From NCBI GenBank assembly GCA_028871265.1, contig JAGWNR010000006.1, positions 1 to 12,823 on the forward strand: 12,823 nt of DNA. Direction: 5' to 3'. Source of the stretch: Patescibacteria group bacterium. GTDB taxonomy: Bacteria > Patescibacteriota > Minisyncoccia > Phycocordibacterales > PALSA-1337. Made by a program: the position numbers and the translations under genes. A model generated the notes under the pieces. It was not told where the DNA came from. It did no database searches and saw only the letters and a list, made by a program, of their open reading frames with translations. Positions 4,317 to 11,704 of this stretch are shown here, piece by piece (within the stretch, counting starts at the first letter, position 1; every line of letters starts with the position of its first letter).

Positions 4317-4664
4317 ATGATCACCGCATCCCTCAACAATCACAGAATTTCTCCTCGCAAGGTCCGTGTCGCCGCCAACCTTGTCCGTGGCAAGAGCGCC
4401 GAACAGGCTTTGCTCATCCTTAGCAACTTGTCGAAAAAGGCGGCGGACCCAATAGCCGATTTGGTCCGATCAGCGGTGGCAAATGCAAAAAATAATTTTC
4501 AAATGGATACCGCCGGATTGGTAATAAAAGAGCTCCGTGTCGATGGCGGTCAAGTTTTAAAACGTTCTCGTCCGCGCTCCCACGGCATGGCAACTAGAAT
4601 CCTGAAAAGAACCAGCCATATCAAGGTTGTATTAGCGCCAGCGCCCGAAAAAAAGCAAAAATAA
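4317..4664 (+). CDS. rplV: 50S ribosomal protein L22
   Basis: A full-length 115-aa L22. It has the opening ISPRKVRVAANLVRGKSAEQAL, the central helix LVRSAVANAKNNF, and the beta-hairpin region LKRSRPRSHGMATRILKRTSHIKVVL whose tip lines the peptide exit tunnel. The tip is where macrolide-resistance changes arise; nothing unusual is visible. The gene starts six bases after rpsS without a Shine-Dalgarno, so translation is probably coupled. Confidence 0.97.
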   Translation: MITASLNNHRISPRKVRVAANLVRGKSAEQALLILSNLSKKAADPIADLVRSAVANAKNNFQMDTAGLVIKELRVDGGQVLKRSRPRSHGMATRILKRTSHIKVVLAPAPEKKQK

Positions 4665-4665
4665 C

Positions 4666-5346
4666 ATGTCACATTCTGTACACCCATATTCACACCGCCT
4701 AGGCGTCATCCGCGATTGGAAGAGTCGCTGGTTTAGCGAAAACAAAGGCTATCGCAACGCTCTAAAGGCGGATTTAGTTTTGCGCGAATTTCTCCAGGAA
4801 GATCTCCGTTATTTTTATGTTTCAAATATTCAAATTGAACGTAATCAGAAATCCATTCGAATCATCATTCGAACTTCTCGTCCAGGCATGATCATCGGCC
4901 GCCAGGGAGAGGGAATGACCGCCCTTCGCAATAAAATTCTGGATCTTTTCCGCCGCAACAAAATTGATTTGGCCGGTCAGGAATTAAAAATAGACATAGA
5001 AGAGGTCCGCAGTCCGGAATCAGATGCCGCTATTGCCGCGCTCATGATTGCCGAAGGCTTGGAAAAGCGCTTGCCTTTCCGCCGCGTTTTGAAACAGTCT
5101 CTGGAAAAAATCACCGCCAATCGCGACGTCCAGGGTGCTCGTATTCGTCTCTCCGGTCGTCTAGGCGGTACCGACATCGCCCGTTCCGAAGAGCTGAAAA
5201 AAGGTCGAATTCCTCTGCAAACTCTCCGCGCTGACATTGATTTCGCCCGCGATCGCGCCAGGATGAGCTATGGCGGCATCGGCATAAAGGTCTGGATATA
5301 CAAAGGCGATATATTTAACAATAAAAAGCCAGCGGCAAAAATCTAA
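4666..5346 (+). CDS. rpsC: 30S ribosomal protein S3
   Basis: The 226-aa protein has the expected two-domain layout. An N-terminal KH domain carries the GxxG-type loop IIGRQGEG (about 76-83). The C-terminal S3 domain carries RRVLKQSLEKITANRDVQGARIRLSGRLGGTDIARSE in pieces around residues 139-175. S3 forms part of the mRNA entry channel. The opening SHSVHPYSHRLGVIRDWKSRWF corresponds to the usual KVHPIGFRLGI start. Only one base separates it from rplV, so the two are very likely co-translated. Confidence 0.97.
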   Translation: MSHSVHPYSHRLGVIRDWKSRWFSENKGYRNALKADLVLREFLQEDLRYFYVSNIQIERNQKSIRIIIRTSRPGMIIGRQGEGMTALRNKILDLFRRNKIDLAGQELKIDIEEVRSPESDAAIAALMIAEGLEKRLPFRRVLKQSLEKITANRDVQGARIRLSGRLGGTDIARSEELKKGRIPLQTLRADIDFARDRARMSYGGIGIKVWIYKGDIFNNKKPAAKI

Positions 5347-5358
5347 CATTTTACTACC

Positions 5359-5790
5359 ATGCTATTTCCCAAAAAAGTAAAATATCGCAAGTGGCATACC
5401 AAACGCATCAACCCTAAAAAGGCTGCCACCAGAATGGAAACCCGCGGCGTGGCTTTGGCTTTTGGTTCATATGGTCTAAAAGCCACTAAATACGGTCGCA
5501 TCACCTCCAACGAAATCGAGGCCGCCCGCAAAGTCATGAGCCGCTACGCCACCAAAGCCGGCAAGGTCTGGGTTCGTATTTTTCCCGATCGACCGTACAC
5601 TCAAAAGCCGCCAGAGGTCAAATTAGGTAAAGGTAAAGGCGAACCAGTCGGTTTTGTCGCTGAAATCCGTCCCGGCCGTATCCTCTTTGAAATCGACGGC
5701 GTCGGTGACCGAGAATCCGTCGAAGCTCTGCGCAAAGCCGGTACCAAAGTCTCCGTCAAAACGCGCATTGTCAGCCGCGAGCTTGCATAA
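5359..5790 (+). CDS. rplP: 50S ribosomal protein L16
   Basis: A 143-aa L16 with the typical MLFPKKVKYRKWH start and the central GRITSNEIEAARKVMSRY and VWVRIFPDRPYTQKPPE. The KGKGEPVGFVAEIRPGRILFEIDGV block, which contacts tRNA near the peptidyl-transferase centre, is also present. The N-terminal glycine/arginine-rich loop is shorter in glycines than in E. coli. The gene begins 12 bases after rpsC with no Shine-Dalgarno. Confidence 0.96.
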   Translation: MLFPKKVKYRKWHTKRINPKKAATRMETRGVALAFGSYGLKATKYGRITSNEIEAARKVMSRYATKAGKVWVRIFPDRPYTQKPPEVKLGKGKGEPVGFVAEIRPGRILFEIDGVGDRESVEALRKAGTKVSVKTRIVSRELA

Positions 5791-5819
5791 TTTGCGGAAA
5801 TGCGTAGTATAGATAATCC

Positions 5820-6002
5820 ATGAACGACTATAAAAATAAAACCCCAGCCGACCTAGCCAACTTAGTCGCCGAAAAGCGTTCGGCTCTACGCACATTTCGT
5901 TATGGTTCCACCGGCGGCAAAACCAAAAATGTCAAGGAGGGCCGTACTCTACGCACAGAAATCGCTCGCATCATGACCGCCGCACGTGCAAATTCAAAAT
6001 AA
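5820..6002 (+). CDS. rpmC: 50S ribosomal protein L29
   Basis: A 60-aa L29, recognised by its position and by the helical-hairpin pattern: KTPADLANLVAEKRSALRTFRY, then a turn, then VKEGRTLRTEIARIMTAAR. L29 sits by the exit tunnel and helps bind trigger factor and SRP. The match is weaker than for its neighbours, as is usual for L29, but gene order makes the call firm. The 29-base gap before it is one of the largest inside the operon. Confidence 0.92.
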   Translation: MNDYKNKTPADLANLVAEKRSALRTFRYGSTGGKTKNVKEGRTLRTEIARIMTAARANSK

Positions 6003-6005
6003 TCC

Positions 6006-6281
6006 ATGGCAACAACACCCGCACAAAAAAATACAGTGTCAAAAGCTCCGGCCATCGTGAGGCGCGCTCAATTTTCCGGCATTGTCGTTTCGACAAAAAT
6101 GAAAGACACCGTCGTTGTCGCCGTAGAGCGATACATGAAACATCAGAAATATCACAAATTCATTCAGCGCACCACCCGTATCAAGGCTCATGATGCCGGC
6201 AACACCAAAAAGGTCGGTGATCGGGTCACCATCGAATCTTGCCGCCCATTGTCGCGCGACAAAGCTTTCAAAGTCATTTAA
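6006..6281 (+). CDS. rpsQ: 30S ribosomal protein S17
   Basis: The OB-fold S17 core runs from about residue 20 ([20 protein letters not shown]) through [24 protein letters not shown] to [22 protein letters not shown]17 is a primary 16S rRNA binder in the lower body of the small subunit. At 91 residues it is slightly longer than usual because of a flexible N-terminal tail ([13 protein letters not shown]). It begins three bases after rpmC. Confidence 0.96.
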   Translation: MATTPAQKNTVSKAPAIVRRAQFSGIVVSTKMKDTVVVAVERYMKHQKYHKFIQRTTRIKAHDAGNTKKVGDRVTIESCRPLSRDKAFKVI

Positions 6282-6290
6282 TAAATCACC

Positions 6291-6662
6291 ATGATCCAAC
6301 CTCGCTCAATCGTAAAAATCACTGACAATTGCGGCGCCAAAATCGGTCGCATTTTCAAGGTTCTCGGCTCATCCAAAAAACGCTATGCCGAAATCGGCGA
6401 TTTGGTCGTCCTCTCTGTCCAAAAGGCCGAACCTCGTAAAACGGTGAAGAAAAAAGACGTCCTCCAGGCCGTCGTCGTCCGCCAGACCAAACCTTTCCGT
6501 CGCGCCGACGGTTCATATATCCGTTTTGATGAAAATGCCGTCATTATCATCGAAAAGGGCAAGAAAGAGCCCATTGCTGGCCGCGTCTTCGGCCCTATCC
6601 CTCGCGAAATCCAGGAGCGCGGTTTCCAGACCATTGCTTCAAAGGCTCCCGAAATCGTATAG
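6291..6662 (+). CDS. rplN: 50S ribosomal protein L14
   Basis: A full-length 123-aa L14 with the characteristic start MIQPRSIVKITDNCGAKIG. It also has VVVRQTKPFRRADGSYIRFDENAVII and the end block RVFGPIPREIQERGFQTIASKAPEIV. L14 lies at the intersubunit face beside L19 and is the docking site of the silencing factor RsfS. Length and motifs are standard. Confidence 0.97.
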   Translation: MIQPRSIVKITDNCGAKIGRIFKVLGSSKKRYAEIGDLVVLSVQKAEPRKTVKKKDVLQAVVVRQTKPFRRADGSYIRFDENAVIIIEKGKKEPIAGRVFGPIPREIQERGFQTIASKAPEIV

Positions 6663-6702
6663 GCTTTCGACTTTATAAACTTTTGACTTTCGACTAATTA
6701 CC

Positions 6703-6936
6703 ATGAACATAAAAAAAGGCGACACAGTAAAAATACTCTCTGGCGATGACCGCGGTAAAACCGGCAAAGTTGTCGCGGCTTTTCCGCGCGACGGCAAAAT
6801 CCTGGTCGACGGCATCAACATGATGAAAAAACATGAACGTGCTCGCAAAGAAGGCCAAAAGGGTCAAGTCGTCGAACGCGCCATGCCGATTCATGTGTCG
6901 AATGCGGCAAATGCCTCTGAATCTAAAAAGAAATAA
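6703..6936 (+). CDS. rplX: 50S ribosomal protein L24, short form
   Basis: The KOW domain is clear: MNIKKGDTVKILSGDDRGKTGKV, then ILVDGINMMKKHERARKEGQKG and the AMPIHVSNA strand. L24 starts 50S assembly by binding the 5' end of 23S rRNA. At 77 residues it lacks the C-terminal zinc-ribbon-like stretch of about 25 residues found in many bacteria and ends in a short Lys/Ser tail. The 40 bases before it hold a doubled CTTTCGACT (6664-6672, 6687-6695). Confidence 0.95.
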   Translation: MNIKKGDTVKILSGDDRGKTGKVVAAFPRDGKILVDGINMMKKHERARKEGQKGQVVERAMPIHVSNAANASESKKK

Positions 6937-6941
6937 TAATC

Positions 6942-7493
6942 ATGAAAAAAGAAAATTTTGTCACAATGAAAGAAAAAGCAGGGCACGCCTTCAAAAACCT
7001 GAAGGAAACTTTGCATATTAAAAATCCCATGCAGGCGCCGCGTCTCCAGAAAATCATCGTCAACGTCGGTTTCGGTTCGGTCAAGGATAAAGCCAAAATC
7101 ACCCTCATTGCTGATCGTCTGGCTAAAATCACCGGTCAAAAACCCGCCACCCGTGTTGCAAAAAAATCCATTGCCACCTACAAAACCCGCGTCGGCGATC
7201 CACTGGCCTACCAGATCACTCTCCGCGGTGCTCGCATGTATGATTTCCTCGATCGTTTGGTCCACATCGCTCTGCCCAGAACCAAGGACTTCCGCGGCCT
7301 TTCCCGCACCGTCGACTCTATGGGCAATTACAGCATCGGTATCAAAGAGCACACCATTTTCCCGGAAACGGCTGACGAAGATTTGAAAGACGTCTTTGGC
7401 CTATCCATCACTTTTGTCACTACTTCAAAAGATAAAAACCATACTCTGGCCTTCCTCGAATATATGGGCCTGCCACTCAAAAAAACCGCCTAG
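6942..7493 (+). CDS. rplE: 50S ribosomal protein L5
   Basis: A complete 183-aa L5 with PRLQKIIVNVGFG, KITGQKPATRVAKKSIATYK, and LRGARMYDFLDRLVHIALPR. The DFRGLSRTVDSMGNYSIGIKEH block, which binds 5S rRNA, is also present. L5 sits in the central protuberance with 5S rRNA and touches P-site tRNA. It is the last gene of the operon: repeats and a strong terminator follow at once, where rpsN and rpsH usually continue. Confidence 0.97.
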   Translation: MKKENFVTMKEKAGHAFKNLKETLHIKNPMQAPRLQKIIVNVGFGSVKDKAKITLIADRLAKITGQKPATRVAKKSIATYKTRVGDPLAYQITLRGARMYDFLDRLVHIALPRTKDFRGLSRTVDSMGNYSIGIKEHTIFPETADEDLKDVFGLSITFVTTSKDKNHTLAFLEYMGLPLKKTA

Positions 7494-7528
7494 GCCCTAA
7501 GTCGGACATATGCCCTAAGTCGGACATA
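7494..7528. repeat. Tandem duplicate of a 17-base element after rplE
   Basis: GCCCTAAGTCGGACATA occurs at 7494-7510 and again at 7512-7528, one base apart and without mismatch. Each copy contains the small palindrome GTCGGAC. The pair fills the space between the stop of rplE and its terminator. A related palindrome with the GTCCGAC form of the core lies at 12525-12537. Confidence 0.75.
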
Positions 7529-7530
7529 GT

Positions 7531-7557
7531 AAAAAGCGCTTTACCAGGCGCTTTTTT
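7531..7557 (+). terminator. Rho-independent terminator of the ribosomal operon
   Basis: AAAAAGCGC (7531-7539) and GCGCTTTTT pair over nine bases around an eight-base loop, and the 3' arm is a run of six T. It is a classic strong terminator. Confidence 0.9.
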
Positions 7558-7588
7558 CGTACCCGCCAGGTCAGAGATAGCCACACCC

Positions 7589-7617
7589 TTGCAAAATTAC
7601 TCTATATATGGTAAAAT
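7589..7617 (+). promoter_or_regulatory. Promoter of the 441-aa secreted protein gene
   Basis: TTGCAA (7589-7594) and TAAAAT (7612-7617) are 17 bases apart. The leader of about 105 bases contains an inverted repeat TTGAC/GTCAA (7644-7660). It also holds two small hairpins (7672-7686 and 7685-7698, GCCGC-CATA-GCGGC) that overlap by two bases. A Shine-Dalgarno AAAGGAAAG precedes the ATG at 7729. Confidence 0.7.
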
Positions 7618-7728
7618 AATAGGTAAAGTAAAGTGAGAGTTCTTTGACAATTGTAGTCAACGAAAAAACTCGCACAAAATCTGTGCCGCCATAGCGGCTT
7701 AACCCCAAAAATGAAAGGAAAGTAGTCT

Positions 7729-9054
7729 ATGAAAAGTCTCGCAATCATCACGGCCGCGGTCGTCTTCAGTGTCTCTATCTCGCTCCAAGCGCGCAAGACG
7801 GTGGTGCTCGAAGAGCCCCCACTGCCGCCGACTTTGACCAATAACTCTGTCAAACATACGGTTTCGTCCGCGGCAGTGTCCGCTGGTCAATCATCTGTCA
7901 CTTCGGCGACTGTGCCGGTTTCTACCGGCTCCAGTTTGCCGCCGGTCGGCTCCTCAGTTTCTGTGGCGCCCCCGGTCGTTAATTGGATTACGCAAACTAT
8001 TCCGCCGACGATGGTTCCGGCAGTCATGCCGGCCAATCGGCAGGACCGCATGAAGCTCCTGCATTCGATTATCGCGGCGCAGACTCCTACCGTGCAAACG
8101 GCCGGAGTGCAACCTTTGGTCATTGTTCCGCCACCTGCTACGTTTCCGCCAATCGGAACGTTTAATATTGTGGCACAGTCTGAAGTCAGACAGGTCTTTT
8201 CAATTACGGTTACTGGACTCGCATATAAAACCAACGGAGTGCAATATTTCTATGGATATAGCACTTATTATGTTGGTTTAATTCCCTTGACCAGCAAGTA
8301 TCAATTGGATCATCAAATATTGCCTGTTGGGATATCAAACGTCATAAATATGATTTGCACGAATACAGACCCTATGATTGACAAATCACGAGGGGTTCAA
8401 ATATCGGCAGGTTGTACTGAATCAACTGGAAGCAGTGAAAGTCAACCAAGTCTGACGTATGATAATTCATTCTTGCTAGTATCGAATAATGATGGAACAT
8501 ATTCCGTTCCAGACTTGTCATCTGTCTCGACTGTTCTCAATGATACATTGCCGTTCAATATCTCTGGATTGCAATGGGCACGATCAGAAATCAGCTACTC
8601 GTGGGATCCGGTAGATCCTTTTGAAGTTGATGACGTTCTGTATGATCCAACCACTGACCCGATCGGATCAGACGGTTTTCTCTACTTGAGCTCAGGATAC
8701 ATTACCAATTCATCCAGTGCCTCCGGTGCATTCGCCATGAAGATTAGCCTGTATGTTTCTGGGGTAACGAATGCCTTCCAGATCTACAACGGTGATGGTA
8801 ATCCGGTAGCGCCAACGCCGATGAATCTGGTTATGGGCAAGAGTGGCACCAATGCGGTTGTTACGGTAAATGGTGGAGATTCTGGTAGGGGATACGTTCT
8901 GCAATGGTCTAGCGATCTGCAACACTGGACGAATTCCACCCCCTATTTCTTTTCGCCGGTTCCGTATTCAGCGTCACCGCAATTTTACATGCCGCTTACT
9001 ACGGCACCACAGATGTTCTTTCGAACAATGGCGACTAACATGCCGCCGCAGTGA
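7729..9054 (+). CDS. Secreted protein of unknown function, 441 aa
   Basis: An N-terminal signal peptide is clear: MKSLAIITAAVVFSVSISLQA followed by RK. After it comes a Pro/Ser/Thr/Val-rich linker to about residue 140, then a beta-rich region with many Tyr, Asn and Ser. The last 90 or so residues contain GRGYVLQWSSDLQHWTNST and end QMFFRTMATNMPPQ. That end resembles the small beta domain at the C-terminus of many Verrucomicrobia and Planctomycetes exported proteins (pattern VLQxSTDLxxWT ... QxFYR); I state this from memory of those proteins. There is no LPXTG or membrane anchor. It has its own promoter, a Shine-Dalgarno sequence and a terminator, so it is a single-gene unit. Function is unknown. 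Confidence 0.8.
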   Translation: MKSLAIITAAVVFSVSISLQARKTVVLEEPPLPPTLTNNSVKHTVSSAAVSAGQSSVTSATVPVSTGSSLPPVGSSVSVAPPVVNWITQTIPPTMVPAVMPANRQDRMKLLHSIIAAQTPTVQTAGVQPLVIVPPPATFPPIGTFNIVAQSEVRQVFSITVTGLAYKTNGVQYFYGYSTYYVGLIPLTSKYQLDHQILPVGISNVINMICTNTDPMIDKSRGVQISAGCTESTGSSESQPSLTYDNSFLLVSNNDGTYSVPDLSSVSTVLNDTLPFNISGLQWARSEISYSWDPVDPFEVDDVLYDPTTDPIGSDGFLYLSSGYITNSSSASGAFAMKISLYVSGVTNAFQIYNGDGNPVAPTPMNLVMGKSGTNAVVTVNGGDSGRGYVLQWSSDLQHWTNSTPYFFSPVPYSASPQFYMPLTTAPQMFFRTMATNMPPQ

Positions 9055-9061
9055 TAATCAC

Positions 9062-9096
9062 AAAAGGCTCTCAACAAGATTTGTTGTGAGCCTTTT
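9062..9096. terminator. Bidirectional terminator between the two convergent genes
   Basis: AAAAGGCTC and GAGCCTTTT, then CAACAA and TTGTTG, form a stem of 15 pairs with one T-T mismatch and a three-base GAT loop. T-runs on both sides let it serve the gene ending at 9054 and the one ending at 9112 on the other strand. Confidence 0.9.
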
Positions 9097-9111
9097 ACTT
9101 TTTATATGTTC

Positions 9112-10662
9112 CTAATTTTCGTGGATAGTCGAACCAGAAACATCTATTTCAACTGGGTTACTGTAATCGTAAGTTGTATTGGTTGCTTGGGCGACATTGC
9201 CAAACAACTGTTCAAACCAAGCCAGTGCAGGATTGGATGATGATTTTATGGCAGTACTATTTTTAAGTGCGCATTTTAGATGGAGTTTGTATATACCATT
9301 TTGTAGACCTGTGAGCGTCGGTGCCGAATTTATATTATCTGGTGTAAGTACTGTGTTTAACCACGAAGTCAAATCCATTGGCGCAACAGATATTTGATTG
9401 AGAACGCAAGTATTGTAAACACTTGAACTCCAATTATAATCCAACGTTATATTTCCATTCGTTCTTACGTGGTATGTTAACGTGGTACTCGTGCTGTTTG
9501 GCTGAGTTGTATTATGTTGCCATAGGGTAGGGATACCTGAGTTATTATTACCACCTGTTCCATTTACTGTTATTGATCCACATGATTGTGGTACAGATGT
9601 ATTTGTTCCGTCAGAAACGGTTACTGTGGGAAGATTTGGTACCCCATTTGCTGTCGCTGATGAGTAAGTGAAACTATGTGTAGAGTTGTTGTTAGAAACT
9701 GTGTGTCCCAGTCCATCATTCCAAGTATAAGTGAAAGCACCACTGTATCCTGATTCTGACGCAGTCGCGTTAGCAATCGTGAATTGGTTGGTATTGATAG
9801 TTGTCGGATTTGCACTACAGGTCACTGTGAAATTTCCTCCTCCACAAGTACCATTACAGCTTGCAAAATCAGCGTGTATTGTATGGTCTGCTGTGACGTT
9901 CGAGAAAGTGTATGTATATGTATTAGGATATGCTGTTGCCGGCAGTGATGCTATGGCTACAGAATCAGTCGCAACAGAACTTAACTCATACCCCGATGAA
10001 GGAGAAATAGTGAAAGTTTGACTTCCACCCGACGGGATAGTTACGGCTCCCGATGGAGCGATTGTACCGCCGGTGCCGGCAGAAGCTGTAATGGTGTAGT
10101 TGGTCACCGGATTACCTCCACAACTCGGGCAAATGACATTGGTAAATTGCAACCAGCCGACGACGTCAGCACCCCAGGCATAGCCCAAAAATTGGCCGGT
10201 TGACGGTACATAGGTGACACCATGGGCACCACTAGCATCACCGCTGGCATGATTTGCGCCAGCAAGCTCTATCCACCCATCCCAGCCATCAGTGCGTCCG
10301 ACAGCCGTTACTGCGCGAGCCCAGCCGGAGACTATGCCGGTGGTCAGGTCAACAGTGGCATCGCTGGTGGTTTGACCATTTACTGTTTGTCCAGAGAGTC
10401 CACCAAACTGAATCCAGCCAATATTATTTGACCAAGCGTAGCCAGTGAGAGTACCGACAATATCGCCATTTGCGGCGGTTGAAGTAGAAATCTGTACGCT
10501 GTATGGTCCGCCACCAGCCCCGCTGTCGCCAGAATTAAATGAAACCCAGCCGATATTTGACGACCACGCCCAGCCGGATAGAGGTGCTGCAGCTTGGGCG
10601 GCGCTGGCTACAGATAACATGGCGGCAGAGATGACAAAAGCAAACAATATTTTTTTGAGCAT
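9112..10662 (-). CDS. Exported surface protein with GWAWSxNIGW repeats, InlB-like and PKD-like parts
   Basis: I place the start at ATG 10662 (516 aa) because a good signal peptide follows at once: MLKKILFAFVISAAMLSVASAAQA. An upstream TTG at 10689 in frame would add nine residues ahead of it. Four tryptophan-rich units follow: GWAWSSNIGWVSFN (about 30-43), GYAWSNNIGWIQFGG (74-88), a diverged GWARAVTA...GWDGWIEL (113-133), and GYAWGADVVGWLQF (160-173). Next is a stretch like divergent InlB B-repeats (about 188-265, TITASAGTGGTIAPSG ... NVTADHTIHADF) and a PKD-like beta-sandwich (about 270-365). An unassigned beta-rich C-terminus ends the protein. It is probably a cell-surface or secreted adhesin-like protein. 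The tryptophan repeats are a feature I know from CPR genomes. No anchor is visible. Confidence 0.85.
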   Translation of the reverse strand: MLKKILFAFVISAAMLSVASAAQAAAPLSGWAWSSNIGWVSFNSGDSGAGGGPYSVQISTSTAANGDIVGTLTGYAWSNNIGWIQFGGLSGQTVNGQTTSDATVDLTTGIVSGWARAVTAVGRTDGWDGWIELAGANHASGDASGAHGVTYVPSTGQFLGYAWGADVVGWLQFTNVICPSCGGNPVTNYTITASAGTGGTIAPSGAVTIPSGGSQTFTISPSSGYELSSVATDSVAIASLPATAYPNTYTYTFSNVTADHTIHADFASCNGTCGGGNFTVTCSANPTTINTNQFTIANATASESGYSGAFTYTWNDGLGHTVSNNNSTHSFTYSSATANGVPNLPTVTVSDGTNTSVPQSCGSITVNGTGGNNNSGIPTLWQHNTTQPNSTSTTLTYHVRTNGNITLDYNWSSSVYNTCVLNQISVAPMDLTSWLNTVLTPDNINSAPTLTGLQNGIYKLHLKCALKNSTAIKSSSNPALAWFEQLFGNVAQATNTTYDYSNPVEIDVSGSTIHEN

Positions 10663-10706
10663 GCTGGTTGTAAAATTAATAAAATGCAAAGCTTTTCTAT
10701 GCCTTT

Positions 10707-10735
10707 ATTGTATCAAATAACCTCCTTTCTGTCGG
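10707..10735 (-). promoter_or_regulatory. Promoter of the surface-protein gene
   Basis: On the minus strand CCGACA (10730-10735) and TACAAT (10707-10712) are 17 bases apart, with TGA directly before the -10. The spacer holds a perfect AAAGGAGG that cannot serve the gene, as it lies upstream of the predicted start near 10700. Confidence 0.65.
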
Positions 10736-10788
10736 AAGTCAGTTATCAACAGGGAAGGTTGAAGAGGCAGTCATTCATCAAGGTCAAA

Positions 10789-11451
10789 CTACGCAGAAAT
10801 CACCTGATCTTTCAAATCTTTAGCTGCTTGGATAAAGAAATCTTGCCATTTCTTTTCGTCTAGTTTTATGAGCATCCTTGGATAATCCTTCAGTTCCGCT
10901 ACTTTTAAATATTGACTTCCCAACTGTATTGGATCCAGATAATTGTCAAACTTGGCCTGAGCTTTCTCGGACAGGTCGTTCAAATTCCAATCTTTCTCTT
11001 TTTGTAATATGCAATAAAGGTCTATAAAATCTCGTGACCGTGGTTTTTGGTATATGGTGAATATTTTATTTACGGCAATATCCAGCAAGCTGTCTAGCTC
11101 TATATTGTCTTGCTTTGCCCCTTTTTCTATTCTGGTAAATGGAAAATAGGTGAATTCGGTCTTGATTTTTTCATCAGCTAAATCTAGAAAGAACAGGCTT
11201 CGGTTGAAACTTTGGGTATATTCTACTTTTTTTACACCGGTTGTTTTGGATATTTTTTTCAAGATAATCGAAATATCCTGCGGATCAAACTCATTTTCCG
11301 AAAAGAAATCCAGATCTTCAGACAGTCTGTGATGGAGATAAAATTCCGCCAATGCTGTGCCACCGCCAAAATAAAAGCTGTTCGTTATGGTTTTTTCCTT
11401 ACCCAAAACAGTCAATATTTTCTTTTGATTATCGCTTAATATTTTTGACAT
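10789..11451 (-). CDS. AbiEii-family nucleotidyltransferase, possible toxin
   Basis: The 220-aa protein has the family's catalytic block FGGGTALAEFYLHHRLSEDLDFF (in pieces at residues 28-50): the GGGTAL loop and the DLD acid pair (D46, D48). It also has the later motif with K129 and RSRDFIDLYCIL (R138, R140, D141, D144). AbiEii-type proteins transfer nucleotides; studied ones act as toxins of abortive-infection or toxin-antitoxin pairs, some by adding nucleotides to tRNA. It starts six bases after the stop of the 62-aa gene, without a Shine-Dalgarno, so translation is probably coupled to it. The canonical AbiEi antitoxin, a larger winged-helix protein, is absent. Confidence 0.85.
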   Translation of the reverse strand: MSKILSDNQKKILTVLGKEKTITNSFYFGGGTALAEFYLHHRLSEDLDFFSENEFDPQDISIILKKISKTTGVKKVEYTQSFNRSLFFLDLADEKIKTEFTYFPFTRIEKGAKQDNIELDSLLDIAVNKIFTIYQKPRSRDFIDLYCILQKEKDWNLNDLSEKAQAKFDNYLDPIQLGSQYLKVAELKDYPRMLIKLDEKKWQDFFIQAAKDLKDQVISA

Positions 11452-11457
11452 ATCATA

Positions 11458-11646
11458 TTAAATGAACATTGCTAAAAATTTTCTCTTGGCAGGATCAATC
11501 GAAATTTTGTTCCAGAATTTGCGCAGGTCTGAAAGCTTTAGTGTTGTCCCATCAAGGCCAAAGTTGATCAGCTGCTCCAGCTTCCATATCAGGAATGAAT
11601 CAGCGTCTTTTTCCAGTTCTTTTGTGTTTGTAGACCAGTTTTTCAT
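11458..11646 (-). CDS. Small protein paired with the AbiEii-type gene, possible antitoxin
   Basis: A 62-aa protein (MKNWSTNTKELEKDADSFLIWKLEQLINFGLDG, then LKLSDLRKFWNKISIDPAKRKFLAMFI) is encoded directly upstream of the nucleotidyltransferase, six bases away on the same strand. It is mostly helical, with alternating acidic and basic patches and conserved-looking Trp residues (W4, W21, W45). Order and spacing fit an antitoxin or accessory subunit. I recall similar short proteins beside AbiEii genes in CPR genomes but cannot name a family. The extended -10 box lies six bases before the ATG, so the message is probably leaderless. Confidence 0.7.
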   Translation of the reverse strand: MKNWSTNTKELEKDADSFLIWKLEQLINFGLDGTTLKLSDLRKFWNKISIDPAKRKFLAMFI

Positions 11647-11652
11647 AGTATG

Positions 11653-11661
11653 ATTGTAACA
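11653..11661 (-). promoter_or_regulatory. Extended -10 promoter, leaderless, of the AbiEii pair
   Basis: On the minus strand TGTTACAAT (TGn plus TACAAT) ends six bases before the ATG at 11646, so RNA should start at or next to the A of the start codon. No good -35 box is seen, as is typical when the TGn element is present. Confidence 0.65.
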
Positions 11662-11689
11662 TGAAAAGCATTATTTTTCCAGGATAATT

Positions 11690-11698
11690 TGCTAATAT
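11690..11698 (+). promoter_or_regulatory. Extended -10 promoter, leaderless, of the winged-helix gene
   Basis: TGCTAATAT (TGn plus TAATAT) ends six bases before the ATG at 11705. Together with the minus-strand box at 11653-11661 it forms a compact divergent promoter pair in a 58-base gap, with both transcripts predicted to begin at the start codon. Confidence 0.6.
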
Positions 11699-11704
11699 AT
11701 ACCC

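Noticed and set aside
5783..5812. Internal promoter before rpmC (TTGCAT ... TATAGA)
   Set aside because: Spacing is 19 bases and both boxes are weak; the operon does not need it.
6664..6695. Doubled CTTTCGACT before rplX as a functional element
   Set aside because: Only nine bases long, with no symmetry or known role; could be chance or slippage.
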